A stretch of 33,404 nucleotides of DNA from Planctomycetota bacterium (GTDB lineage Bacteria > Planctomycetota > GCA-2746535): positions 672 to 34,075 of the forward strand of contig NVWA01000002.1 in assembly GCA_002746535.1 (NCBI GenBank), given 5' to 3'. A program made the position numbers and the translations under genes. This document shows, one piece after another, positions 17,195 to 25,454 of the stretch. The first letter of the stretch is position 1; every line of letters begins with the position of its first letter. Under the pieces are notes generated by a model, which saw only the letters and a list, made by a program, of their open reading frames with translations, was not told the DNA's origin and did no database searches.

Positions 17195-17292
17195 CTACCC
17201 TTACAATTATAATAAAAGAATTATCATTCACGCCTCTGTGTTTTGATTAGATTTGGTTGCTGAATGCACATGAACAAGCTACATGTTATATG

Positions 17293-19761
17293 TCATATGT
17301 TATATTTACCTGGGCTTAAAATATTATTTGGATCTAATGCTTTCTTAATGGATGATAACACTGATTGGTACGAGTTATCGCGACAGTCAAGTTTTTTCAT
17401 CGAATGATTTCCCGCACGATAAATAATATAACCGGCTTTCATTAAGGCATCGACAACTTTATCATGGCATATTCTGGCATTAGCAGAATTGGTCTTATCG
17501 TTTTTATCAAAAGAAATTGTCATGACCGAGCAAAGAGACCTTTCATTCGTCATGCTAAGAGTTTGTTGTAAATCAAATCCATAAGAATGAAAAATCGGCT
17601 CTACCAGTTTTTTCAAAGCAATAACATCATCACCTTTCATTGGCAACATAGGTGATATCCAATAAAAACCAGCCTTGTAATCTAATGGGTTGGTTGAGTT
17701 AATTGATTCCATCGTTTTGTTGTTTTTTGTTCGCCAGAGCCCACCTTGCACACAAGTCTCAGGGCTTTGACCTTTCAGTAAATCAAAAGCCATCTTTATT
17801 TTATGTGCCATGCCATTCAAGTTTTTTCCAAAAGAATATCTTTGAATTTTTTGAGCAATTTTAGTCATCAAGTTAATATGATTTTGCCCAAGAAAAACCA
17901 TTTTTTTTAAACCTTTAAAACCCTTTAAAGTCTGTTTGATTTTTTTGATATCGGCTTTGACTTGATCTTTTGAGCCATACAAACCAGCTGTTCCAGACCA
18001 GGCGCCCATACCATTATCATTAATGATTTTATTTCGTAAATCTAAAGACATTGGAGTAACCCCTTTCATTTCTTCCCAGGGGTATGATTGAGACATGGAG
18101 ATGATTCTAACGTCATTGCCCATATGAATAACTGATTTCAAGGTACCATCCATTCGCAATGGTCTAAGACGATCAATGAATTCTGCAATATCCAAATCAT
18201 CCTTAAGCATAAAATAGGCAACTTTAAAACATTCGGGTTTAGGTTGCATCCAAAAGGTCATTTTTGTAATAACACCTAAATTCGATTGCGTGAACAAACC
18301 ATCAAGACTTGGACCAACCCCCCATTTAAAAATATCTGTCACTTTTGATTCTTTAAAATTACCAAAACCAGTATTTATGATTTCTCCATTTGCCAAAACG
18401 ACTTCATAGCCACAACTGTTCGCGAAACGATCACCATTTGGGCTATGACCAAAACCTCTTTCTGCGGTATTGCCAATCAAGCTTGTGTCCGGCCCGGCCC
18501 CTGTGGCATCTATCATAAAGGGGTAGTTATTTTCTAAAAGAAACTTAGCCACTTGGCCTTGAGTAACACCAGGCTCAACAGCGATCGTTCCCAATTCTTT
18601 ATCAAAAGAAATGATTTTATTCATTCGTTTTAAATCCAAAAGAACGACACCATCTGTTAAAGCACATGCGTCACTATAACCCCAGTTTTTACCTGTGCTA
18701 ATTGGATGAATGGTCCATTTTGCTTCATTTGCAATTGCTAAGATTTGTTGTACTTCATGGCAAGTTTTCGGGTGCACAATTAAAAGAGGGGTTGTGCCTG
18801 ATTCAAGTGTACTTCTACCATAGTCTAAGCGAGTATCTAAATCTTCCTTGACATGCTTTCTTCCTACAATGGTGCACAATTCTTTAACAATACGCTTGAA
18901 TGTTAACCTTTTTATTCTTTGAGTATTCTTTTCTAAATCAAACTTTAAAAGAGCTTGGTCATTAAAATTTGTTGAAGTGATAATATCATTTTTAATTTTT
19001 GTTAATAAATCTTTCTTTACATCTAAATCTTTATAAAAAGATCTCTTTAAGTTTTTAATCTTATCAGGCTGACGAGCTATTTTATTAAATGTCTCCCAGG
19101 TTAGAGTTAACAATAACGCTGGTGCACCTTGAACCCTTTGGCATTTTTTTTCTTCAGAAAGAACTTTGAAAAATAAAAATCTTTTGTAGTAACCAACATG
19201 CCTTGGATTTACTTCGATTAAAGTATGATCACATTCAAATACTTGATATGAATAAGAATAGACGTACCAGAATAACCCCATTAGAAGATTTTTACTTTGT
19301 CTATATTGATCATGAATCGCTAATCGTGTAATCTCTGCAACTTTTTTATCCTTTAACATTTCCATTTCTTCAGGAAAGACATGATAAGAAGGGAGCTCTT
19401 CATTGTTTAAAAAAATGGAAATTGTTGCGACTATCTCTCCACTTGAGTTTCTAGCAGCTACGATGATGGTAGTCTCTTGCACGTCATAAGGGGCGATTAC
19501 TTTTTTATAATCCCGAACTTTTAAATAGCCTTTGATTAAATATATTTCATTAATAAGTTCAAAGCATTTTTTTCTGTCTTCAGGATCAGTGGCAATAAAA
19601 TATTCAAATTGATCGATTTCAATTTTTGTTGGGGCATACTCATCGAGTTCGAATTCCTTAATTATGGAGCTAACAGCTGAAGGATTCTCATTCAAGCACC
19701 TACTAGAAATACTTTTAGCTTTATTTTCGATTTCTAAGGTAAATGATTTTTCTTGGGCCAT
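17293..19761 (-). CDS. Fusion of FeeM-like N-acyl amino acid synthase and VAO/p-cresol methylhydroxylase-type FAD oxidoreductase
   Basis: 822 residues. Residues ~50-230 have the GNAT-type fold of FeeM-like N-acyl amino acid synthases: YFIATDPEDRKKCFELINEI, AEITRLAIHDQYRQS, and VNPRHVGYYKRFLFFKVL followed by CQRVQGAPALLL. These transfer a fatty acyl group, usually from ACP, to an amino acid. Residues ~300-822 are a complete vanillyl-alcohol oxidase/4-cresol dehydrogenase-type flavoprotein: ISTGKNWGYSDAC (FAD loop, ~354-366), GVGPSLDGLFTQSNLGVITK (481-500), a Tyr-Arg pair at 781-782 matching the phenolate-binding Tyr-Arg of VAO, and ALDPNNILSPGKYNI at the end. That family oxidises para-alkyl phenols. 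The linker (230-300) is basic and helical. I infer that it acylates tyrosine or tyramine and then oxidises the product. The start is supported by AGGAAAGGA just upstream and by a sigma54 promoter. I cannot tell whether FAD is covalently bound. Confidence 0.8.
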   Translation of the reverse strand: MAQEKSFTLEIENKAKSISSRCLNENPSAVSSIIKEFELDEYAPTKIEIDQFEYFIATDPEDRKKCFELINEIYLIKGYLKVRDYKKVIAPYDVQETTIIVAARNSSGEIVATISIFLNNEELPSYHVFPEEMEMLKDKKVAEITRLAIHDQYRQSKNLLMGLFWYVYSYSYQVFECDHTLIEVNPRHVGYYKRFLFFKVLSEEKKCQRVQGAPALLLTLTWETFNKIARQPDKIKNLKRSFYKDLDVKKDLLTKIKNDIITSTNFNDQALLKFDLEKNTQRIKRLTFKRIVKELCTIVGRKHVKEDLDTRLDYGRSTLESGTTPLLIVHPKTCHEVQQILAIANEAKWTIHPISTGKNWGYSDACALTDGVVLLDLKRMNKIISFDKELGTIAVEPGVTQGQVAKFLLENNYPFMIDATGAGPDTSLIGNTAERGFGHSPNGDRFANSCGYEVVLANGEIINTGFGNFKESKVTDIFKWGVGPSLDGLFTQSNLGVITKMTFWMQPKPECFKVAYFMLKDDLDIAEFIDRLRPLRMDGTLKSVIHMGNDVRIISMSQSYPWEEMKGVTPMSLDLRNKIINDNGMGAWSGTAGLYGSKDQVKADIKKIKQTLKGFKGLKKMVFLGQNHINLMTKIAQKIQRYSFGKNLNGMAHKIKMAFDLLKGQSPETCVQGGLWRTKNNKTMESINSTNPLDYKAGFYWISPMLPMKGDDVIALKKLVEPIFHSYGFDLQQTLSMTNERSLCSVMTISFDKNDKTNSANARICHDKVVDALMKAGYIIYRAGNHSMKKLDCRDNSYQSVLSSIKKALDPNNILSPGKYNI

Positions 19762-19806
19762 GATAATATCCTTTCCTGAATCCTTTATTTCTATTGTTAA
19801 AAGGAT

Positions 19807-19822
19807 AGCAATAGGCTAGCCA
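19807..19822 (-). promoter_or_regulatory. Sigma54 (-24/-12) promoter of the acyltransferase-flavoprotein fusion gene
   Basis: On the minus strand the site reads TGGCTAGCCTATTGCT. It fits TGGCNNNNNNNTTGCW with exactly ten bases between the GG and GC dinucleotides. It points at the fusion gene, whose ATG is about 46 bases downstream, and lies next to the divergent gene for a sigma54 activator. Confidence 0.7.
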
Positions 19823-19981
19823 TCGGTTTCTATTAATTATATCTCTATACGTATCAATCATTTATGACATATTGAAGTTTATTTTCAGAATTTTGTTTAA
19901 CTATTTCCTTATAAGAGTATCTATTAATAAATGTAAAATTTCGCTATAAGTAACCGATGTTAGCTCCTATTGGAAAAGCAC

Positions 19982-22267
19982 ATGCACCCTCTAGTCGACT
20001 GTCTCGTTAACAGGAATCAAACCATTGATGTGCTAATGCAAGCCCCTCATTGCCCCACAGATGAAATTTCTAAATTAATTCTTGAAATCCAAAAGCTTCA
20101 TGAAGCTCTATCAAAACTTGATTCAGATCTAATGAAAAGGAAACTTAGTTCTTTAATATTAAGATCAAACGCTCTCAACTTAAAAGAATCCCCTTCCATT
20201 GATTTGACGATTATTTTCTTAATGAATTTGTCAGACCTTTATTCATTACAAGTAGATGGTGAAAATGTATTCAAAATTTTAAACAATGCTCTATCATTCA
20301 TAACAGACAAAGTCCATCCAAGTGTCAGAGCACAACTTATTTTTACCATTGAGTTTTATCGAATTCAATATCGAGATGGCTTTGAATCATCTAAAAATGA
20401 ATTATGCAAATTACAAAAAAAAATTAAATTCAAGACAGCTCTTGACAAGGCTATTTATATTGGCATTTTTAAACTTTTGGCTAGTGAAGCCTATTTGCGA
20501 GAAGATGGTGTCCACTCACTATTTATTAAACTGTCCAAAGCTATTAAAAATAAGAATAGTCTTCTCAAAATTAAATTTTTCGACTGTGTCGCCAGGGGTG
20601 ATTTAGATTTATCACAGAAATTATTAGATCAGATTCCTGCATCCGACATTGACCTTCCTGTGCAGGAGCACAAGGTATTCTTAAATTTTCAAAAGAATAA
20701 CTGGAATTCTTCTTCATGGGGAATAGGCTTTCAAACAGGCCGTAAGCCCTGGTTACAGCACTTTGTGCTTTTGCATGAAGGCAAACCTACGCAAGCACTA
20801 AAAATCATCAAATCTCTGGTTGGAGGCAAAATTGTTTCTTATTCTGAGATTCAAAAAAATCTTCTTTTTGCAGAATTAGCCAATGGACACATTGAATCAA
20901 GCTTGTTTTTGTTAAAAAAATATCTAATTTTTAATGCTGGCCATTATTTCAATGCCTTTTACCAAATGTACTTTGAGTTAATAAATAATAATTATTCAAT
21001 GGCAAGAAGGTATTATGAAGATGTCTCAAAAGCATGTGTGAAGTATAAGTCTGAAGGCAAGCTTGATTTTTATTTGAACTTAGCACCTAATATTAGCCCT
21101 TCTGATATTAGGAAAATGCAGAGAACACCGTACATCACAAATTTAAAGTCAAATAAAAATATCTTTGAAACATCAAACAATACAGAAGAAAGCAAAGATG
21201 TGATTATAGGCTCTAGTGAAGCCACAAAAACAATTGGTGAAGAAATTAAAAAATACGCTGATATAAATGTGCCCATTTTGATTCTTGGCGAAACAGGTGT
21301 GGGCAAAGATATTGTTGCAAGAAACCTGCACAACCTATCTAAAAGAAGTAAAGAAAAGTTTTTGGCAATCAACTGCGGAGCTATTAATGATTCGCTTTTA
21401 CAGTCTGAATTATTTGGCCATGTTTCTGGAGCCTTTACTGGGGCAGAAAAAGATAGGGTCGGTGTATTTGAAGCTGCTGGTAAAGGCACCGTTTTTCTTG
21501 ATGAATTCGGAGAGATCACCCCGCAACTGCAAATTGCTTTATTACGAACTCTAGAAAACAGAGAAGTTCGGCCTGTGGGTGCTACAGAAACACGATCTAT
21601 CAACTGTCATATTTTATTGGCTACCAATGCCAATCTTCAAGAAATGGTGGATCAAAAAAAATTCCGTAAAGATTTATTATTTCGTATCAACAAGTTAATC
21701 ATTCAGATCTCTCCGTTGCGCGATAGAACTAAAGATATATTAGATTTAGTGAAACATTATTTTGCCATCGAACGAGAAGATCAGAAAAGTCCACGCCTTT
21801 CACAAAAATTAGAAGAAGCATTTATAAACTACCCTTGGCCTGGCAACATTAGAGAGCTTAAAAATGAAATAGAAATTGCTAGAGTATTAAACTCAGAAAA
21901 GTCGAAATACGACGTGGATGATTTTAAAAAGCTGTTTAAAATCAAGAAAGAAACAGTAGTTGAATCCGACCAATCATTGGAGGGAACTGAAGTCCCCGTT
22001 TTAAACCAGGCCGAAGCCGATTTAAAAAGAGCATTGGAATTAAGAAAATCACGCAGCAAAGGGGAACAACGAATCGCTAGAATTAAATCATTACTTGATT
22101 CCTTAGGCAAGGTTTATCGAGTTGATCTGGTTGATATTTTGCAAGTAACCCCAAAAACAGTTACTAGCGATCTAAAAAAATTAATTCAAGAGGGTTACAT
22201 ATCAAGAATAGAGCCTACCTCTGCACCCTGTACGCATTATTTTGTGATTAATAAAATAAAAGAATAA
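19982..22267 (+). CDS. Sigma54-dependent transcriptional activator with helical N-terminus and winged-helix C-terminus
   Basis: 761 residues from the ATG at 19982, preceded by GGAAAAG; a TTG four codons upstream is possible. Residues ~1-390 are helical, repeat-like (TPR-like) with no receiver or GAF domain, so the signal is probably a protein or ligand bound by this part. A linker (~391-405) leads to the AAA+ sigma54-interaction domain: Walker A GETGVGKD (~436-443), GAFTGA (~483-488, the sigma54-contacting loop), Walker B GTVFLDE, and arginines in FRKDLLFRIN. The C-terminus is not the usual Fis-type helix-turn-helix. It is a winged-helix-like segment (RIKSLLDSLGKVYRVDLVDI, then TPKTVTSDLKKLIQEGYISR), the layout of DeoR-like domains. 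It is divergent from the fusion gene, which has a sigma54 promoter, and is very likely its activator. Confidence 0.85.
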   Translation: MHPLVDCLVNRNQTIDVLMQAPHCPTDEISKLILEIQKLHEALSKLDSDLMKRKLSSLILRSNALNLKESPSIDLTIIFLMNLSDLYSLQVDGENVFKILNNALSFITDKVHPSVRAQLIFTIEFYRIQYRDGFESSKNELCKLQKKIKFKTALDKAIYIGIFKLLASEAYLREDGVHSLFIKLSKAIKNKNSLLKIKFFDCVARGDLDLSQKLLDQIPASDIDLPVQEHKVFLNFQKNNWNSSSWGIGFQTGRKPWLQHFVLLHEGKPTQALKIIKSLVGGKIVSYSEIQKNLLFAELANGHIESSLFLLKKYLIFNAGHYFNAFYQMYFELINNNYSMARRYYEDVSKACVKYKSEGKLDFYLNLAPNISPSDIRKMQRTPYITNLKSNKNIFETSNNTEESKDVIIGSSEATKTIGEEIKKYADINVPILILGETGVGKDIVARNLHNLSKRSKEKFLAINCGAINDSLLQSELFGHVSGAFTGAEKDRVGVFEAAGKGTVFLDEFGEITPQLQIALLRTLENREVRPVGATETRSINCHILLATNANLQEMVDQKKFRKDLLFRINKLIIQISPLRDRTKDILDLVKHYFAIEREDQKSPRLSQKLEEAFINYPWPGNIRELKNEIEIARVLNSEKSKYDVDDFKKLFKIKKETVVESDQSLEGTEVPVLNQAEADLKRALELRKSRSKGEQRIARIKSLLDSLGKVYRVDLVDILQVTPKTVTSDLKKLIQEGYISRIEPTSAPCTHYFVINKIKE

Positions 22268-22589
22268 AAGTTTTTACCCGTACTCTTGATAGCTCAAGAC
22301 TGTCTTTATAAAATGATATCAACCTTTTGCTGCCATCGAGATGCCACATGCTTGTTATGCCATCTGATTTGCCATTTAATTAATAACTTTCTGCTATTAG
22401 CTGAATATTTAAGAATCGAAATCGTTTGTATCGAAAAGTAATAACATCCAATTACTATGAATGGATAGATACTTACTTTTATTATTTTTAAAATAAGTCT
22501 ATATTTATTATAATTAATTATATGTAGCATATAATTACAGATTCACTGTTATAATCCCTAGGTTTTCTTTATTTGGCAGGTGATATAAT
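22268..22589. other. Intergenic region with a weak hairpin and promoter
   Basis: No supported gene; a 74-codon minus-strand frame (22306-22530) has no ribosome site or recognisable product. Just after the activator gene, TCTTGA-TAGC-TCAAGA (22284-22299) is a short hairpin followed by CTGTCTTT, a weak terminator candidate. TGCCAT recurs several times around 22329-22375 without clear meaning. Confidence 0.4.
22547..22555 (+). promoter_or_regulatory. Extended -10 promoter for the receiver gene at 22590
   Basis: TGTTATAAT is a perfect TGnTATAAT extended -10 element. It is followed by AGGTGA as ribosome site and the ATG 35 bases downstream of the box. Confidence 0.5.
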
Positions 22590-22952
22590 ATGAATATTTT
22601 AATTGTTGATGATGATATAAATATTACGGACATCTTAGGATCACATTTGTCCAAACACCATAATATTACCATATTTAATGAATCAATAGTTGCCTGGGAT
22701 CATTATATGGATTATCACGATTACGATGTCGTTTTGACGGATTATTATATGCCAATGCTTTTCGCAGATGGATTTATCAAACGTATGTTATCTATCAATC
22801 CGACACAACAAATAATTGTTATTTCCAGTGTAATTTCAACCGAGCGCAGAAATATGTTGCTCCAATATATGCCACTCGTACAAATTATCGACAAACCTTT
22901 TACCTTAGGTGAAATTGATGTCGGTATCAAAAATATTTCAAATTACAGCTAA
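22590..22952 (+). CDS. Stand-alone receiver domain (response regulator)
   Basis: 120 residues, exactly one receiver domain and no output domain. The acidic pocket is Asp7-Asp8 (ILIVDDD), the phosphoacceptor is Asp51 (VVLTDYYMP), the switch Ser is in VISS, and the conserved Lys is in IIDKPF. A phosphorelay kinase should phosphorylate it, but none is encoded in the window. It is most like the receivers at 24794-25153 and 23576-23986 in length and motif spacing (FN-S/N after strand 2, DKP/RKP). AGGTGAT lies at a suitable distance before the ATG. Its likely action is through protein contact, as with CheY or Spo0F. It is the first gene of the receiver cluster. Confidence 0.85.
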   Translation: MNILIVDDDINITDILGSHLSKHHNITIFNESIVAWDHYMDYHDYDVVLTDYYMPMLFADGFIKRMLSINPTQQIIVISSVISTERRNMLLQYMPLVQIIDKPFTLGEIDVGIKNISNYS

Positions 22953-23052
22953 TTAAAATTTTTGCAAACAACGTATAAAGTTAATTGGTGTCCTATCAGT
23001 TCATACTCTTGATTATATGACTAATTTATTGGAATCCGTCTTGATCATGCGA

Positions 23053-23058
23053 TATACT
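23053..23058 (+). promoter_or_regulatory. Candidate sigma70-type -10 box for the receiver gene at 23094
   Basis: TATACT lies 18 bases after TTGGAA (23029-23034) and about 35 bases before the ATG at 23094. Confidence 0.35.
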
Positions 23059-23093
23059 CACATGTAACAGTTATCACAATTTTGGAGTCAAGA

Positions 23094-23480
23094 ATGAAAA
23101 TATTAATTGTGGAAGATAATTTTATTTGCCGAAAGTTACTTATTTCAATGTTAAGCAAATTCGGCGAATGCCATGTTGCCGTAAATGGTGAAGAGGCCAT
23201 CAGTGCTTTTAAAGATTCATTTACAGCACAATATGATTTAGTTTGTCTTGATATCAATATGCCCATTAAAAATGGCATGGAAGCATTGAAGGAAATGCGG
23301 GAATTTGAAAATACAATCGGTGTTGCCTCTCCTGGCTTTGTAAAAATTATCATGACAACTGGCTTAGATGATAAGCGGAATATTTTAGATTCATTTAAAG
23401 AACAATGTGATGGCTATTTAATTAAACCAATACACGCAGACAAACTATCTGAGTTGTTAACGTCTTTAGGCTTGGTTTAG
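23094..23480 (+). CDS. Stand-alone CheY-like receiver
   Basis: 128 residues from the ATG at 23094, which has TTTGGAG 6-7 bases upstream; a TTG at 23082 is in frame but overlaps this ribosome site. It is a complete single receiver: Glu7-Asp8 (ILIVEDN), phosphoacceptor Asp53 (VCLDINMPIKNG), Thr in IIMTTG, and Lys in YLIKPI. The loop EFENTIGVASPG before strand 4 is slightly long for CheY. Such regulators with this loop are common as phosphorelay or chemotaxis proteins. It has its own promoter candidate and is not in an operon with its neighbours. No DNA-binding or enzymatic output domain is present. Confidence 0.85.
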   Translation: MKILIVEDNFICRKLLISMLSKFGECHVAVNGEEAISAFKDSFTAQYDLVCLDINMPIKNGMEALKEMREFENTIGVASPGFVKIIMTTGLDDKRNILDSFKEQCDGYLIKPIHADKLSELLTSLGLV

Positions 23481-23552
23481 TGTCTCGGGTCTGAGATGGC
23501 TTTGGCTTAGTCTAGATCAGTAGAATAAATAATTAGTGTCAACTCGTATGGC

Positions 23553-23579
23553 AAAAGCTGGGAGCTTTCACTACTTTAG
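23553..23579 (+). repeat. Partial repeat related to 3703-3778
   Basis: AAAGCTGGGAGCTTTCACTA and the following CTTTAG resemble AAGAGCTGGAAGCTCTCGGC and ACTTTAATAG at 3703-3732. The AAAGCT-GGG-AGCTTT core is a perfect 6-base inverted repeat. It touches the 3' end of the next minus-strand gene and could act as its terminator stem. Confidence 0.35.
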
Positions 23580-23986
23580 CTGATACTGGATTCAGACTTT
23601 TGCTTTGTTGGTTTAACTAAAGATTTGTCTTCTAAGTCTTCAATTATTTCATAAAGCTGAAAAGGCTTTCTAACTAATTTGTATTCAGGGTATTTATTAT
23701 TAATCAACTCTTCTAGTTGAGAATCACTCTTACCTGTAATAATCTTAATTTTTTGATTGGGATAAAGTTCTTTGATCATGGGTATCAAGGTATCGCCACT
23801 TATTTTTGGCATGTCAAGATCTAAGAAAATCATTTTGAATGGCCCGTTCGTTTTGAGATAGTATAAAGCTAGTTCTGAATCATTAAAGATGGATACCTTG
23901 TACTTATCCTTGAAGGCATATTTAATTACGGATGCTATCGCATCTGTAATATCTTCATAGTCATCAATTATTAGGACTTCTTCCAT
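23576..23986 (-). CDS. Stand-alone receiver domain (response regulator)
   Basis: 136 residues. It has a receiver with Asp8-Asp9 (VLIIDDYED), phosphoacceptor Asp56 (MIFLDLDMPKISGD), Thr in IITGKSD, and Lys in LVRKPF. It ends in a short polar tail (KPTKQKSESSIS, about 12 residues) that is too small for an output domain. The tail is lysine- and serine-rich, and the receiver is somewhat longer at helix 1 than its neighbours. It is on the strand opposite to the receivers on either side, with no shared operon. It belongs with 22590 and 24794 by motif spacing. Its kinase and target are unknown. Confidence 0.85.
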   Translation of the reverse strand: MEEVLIIDDYEDITDAIASVIKYAFKDKYKVSIFNDSELALYYLKTNGPFKMIFLDLDMPKISGDTLIPMIKELYPNQKIKIITGKSDSQLEELINNKYPEYKLVRKPFQLYEIIEDLEDKSLVKPTKQKSESSIS

Positions 23987-24537
23987 TTTTTATTGCCTCA
24001 GGTTATTGAGATTCTTTTCTAGTCAGTGACTACTTATGCATATCATATAGTAAGATCAAAAAACGAATTTTAAGTTTATTCTTTATTAAATAGGATGCCA
24101 TTCAATTTTAACTTTTAGCACACTTTAGATAATCAGCAAAACATGAAACTACTTACAATTAAAAATAGAAGTAACAAAAGCTTTTAGCTATTGCTAATTT
24201 GACATGAGAAGCTTGCTTGCTCTGGTTATTACTAATACGAGAACTTTTATAAGTATGAACTAGGTAGTCTCGGTACCTACTATTCATTTTCGTTAAATAT
24301 TATGTGGAGAGAGTAACTATCTTTTTTGGGCAGAAATGGATTCTGCCCCTACGGCAGCCAATATAACCTTTTGGGATTAAATTCTATTAATCTTAAAATC
24401 CAATAAATCCTAATCCAGACAGTGAATTTTCAATAATGGCTTCCTCTCTGAACAATATTTTATTGTAATTTCTATAGATTGAATTAGGATGAATAGTGGT
24501 ACTCTTGTAGATAGTCTTTTTCGAATGGAAACGTTTG
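23987..24537. other. Intergenic region containing one repeat
   Basis: No supported gene. It lies between a minus-strand receiver gene and a plus-strand truncated receiver gene, so it must hold both promoters, though I could not place them with confidence. The only recognisable element is repeat copy R2 at 24328-24432. Confidence 0.5.
24328..24432 (+). repeat. GGGCAGAA-palindrome repeat family, copy R2
   Basis: The palindrome GGGCAGAA/TTCTGCCC occupies 24328-24348 and is followed by CCTACGG. Downstream is AATAAATCCTAATCCAGACA, a block that in other copies lies before the palindrome, so this copy is rearranged. Confidence 0.6.
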
Positions 24538-24774
24538 ATGAAAAAGGAACTACATATATATATTGTTGAAAATGAAAACGACAGTTTTCTTGACAGTATT
24601 CAAAATTTAAATCTCAAAAAAAATGATCTCGATAATTTGTCAAATATCGATAAGTTCCTTCGCAAAAGAACTCCCAGTCATGAAGGGTTAGAAAAGATTA
24701 TTCTGTGCGATCATTATGACTGTGGCTATGATTCGATAGCAGTATTAAGGATTATTGACCATAAGCGCCATTAA
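24538..24774 (+). CDS. Truncated receiver-like small protein
   Basis: 78 residues. The first strand and acidic loop (HIYIVENENDSFLDSI) and the strand ending in an Asp (EKIILCDHYDCGYDSIAVLR) match the first half of a receiver up to the phosphoacceptor site and helix 3. The protein stops at IIDHKRH, before strands 4 and 5 with their Thr/Ser and Lys. The usual Asp-Asp pocket is replaced by Glu-Asn. It is therefore either a decayed receiver or a minimal half-domain protein, and it should not be phosphorylated normally. A modest ribosome site (TGGAAA) precedes the ATG. The hairpin GCCAT-TAAG-ATGGC spans its stop codon. It is convergent with the receiver gene at 24794. Confidence 0.55.
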   Translation: MKKELHIYIVENENDSFLDSIQNLNLKKNDLDNLSNIDKFLRKRTPSHEGLEKIILCDHYDCGYDSIAVLRIIDHKRH

Positions 24775-24793
24775 GATGGCCTCTTAAGCTATT

Positions 24794-25153
24794 TTAGCTG
24801 AGTACTAGTGAATTAATTTCTGACTCTAATTCAGAAAGGATAATAGGTTTATCAAGGATGGGGATCTTGACATCATACTTTTCAAAAGCGTCTAAAAACT
24901 CTTCAGGCAAAAGGCCTGAGACAACAATAATTTTTTGTTTTGAATTAACTTTAAAGATCTCTTCAACAAATTGATCACCACGCATATTAGGCATAAAAAA
25001 ATCAACGACAATGACATCAATGTTTTGGCAAGTATTATAATATTCTAGAGCTAATAATGGATTGTTAAAACATTCAACCGTGTGATTTTTTTGTAAAAAA
25101 CATTTATAAATATCCGTTACAAACGACTCATCATCAATTATTAAAATATTCAA
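24794..25153 (-). CDS. Stand-alone receiver domain (response regulator)
   Basis: 119 residues, one receiver only. It has Asp7-Asp8 (ILIIDDESFVTDIY), phosphoacceptor Asp51 (VIVVDFFMPNMRGD), Ser in IVVSGLLP, and Lys in ILDKPI. It clearly resembles the receiver at 22590-22952 in the same cluster (MNILI start, FN after strand 2, a YY pair, -FMP or -YMP after the phosphoacceptor), which suggests local duplication. The gene is single on its strand, and the downstream plus-strand gene converges on it with only 19 bases between the stops. No output domain is present, so it must act through a partner protein. Confidence 0.85.
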   Translation of the reverse strand: MNILIIDDESFVTDIYKCFLQKNHTVECFNNPLLALEYYNTCQNIDVIVVDFFMPNMRGDQFVEEIFKVNSKQKIIVVSGLLPEEFLDAFEKYDVKIPILDKPIILSELESEINSLVLS

Positions 25154-25454
25154 TACTTATACCCTTTGATAGAACACTTTTATTAATGTATGTCGAGTAA
25201 TGGTTGAAGTCAAATTTAAAGTTCAAAGAATTAATCTATGATCAAAATTTCGGTCATAATGAAAAGTTCTTTATATTCCAGACAAGAACAATCTTAATAG
25301 AAGATTATTTGTTTGGGTTTGATCGTTTATTTAATTTTGTCTGAATTGGGTTTAATTTGATTAAAGGGTATATTGGATGGGTGCTCGGGCCAAGTACTAT
25401 TTGTTTTTTATCAACAATTGATCAAGTCAATCATTTCAAAAATCTAAACACCCC

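Noticed and set aside
17282..17304. ATGTTATAT direct repeats near the fusion-gene stop
   Set aside because: Short and AT-rich, with no other copies or apparent role.
22306..22530. 74-codon minus-strand frame with a hydrophobic stretch
   Set aside because: Lies in an AT-rich intergenic region, has no good ribosome site, and its end overlaps the hairpin region after the activator gene; likely chance.
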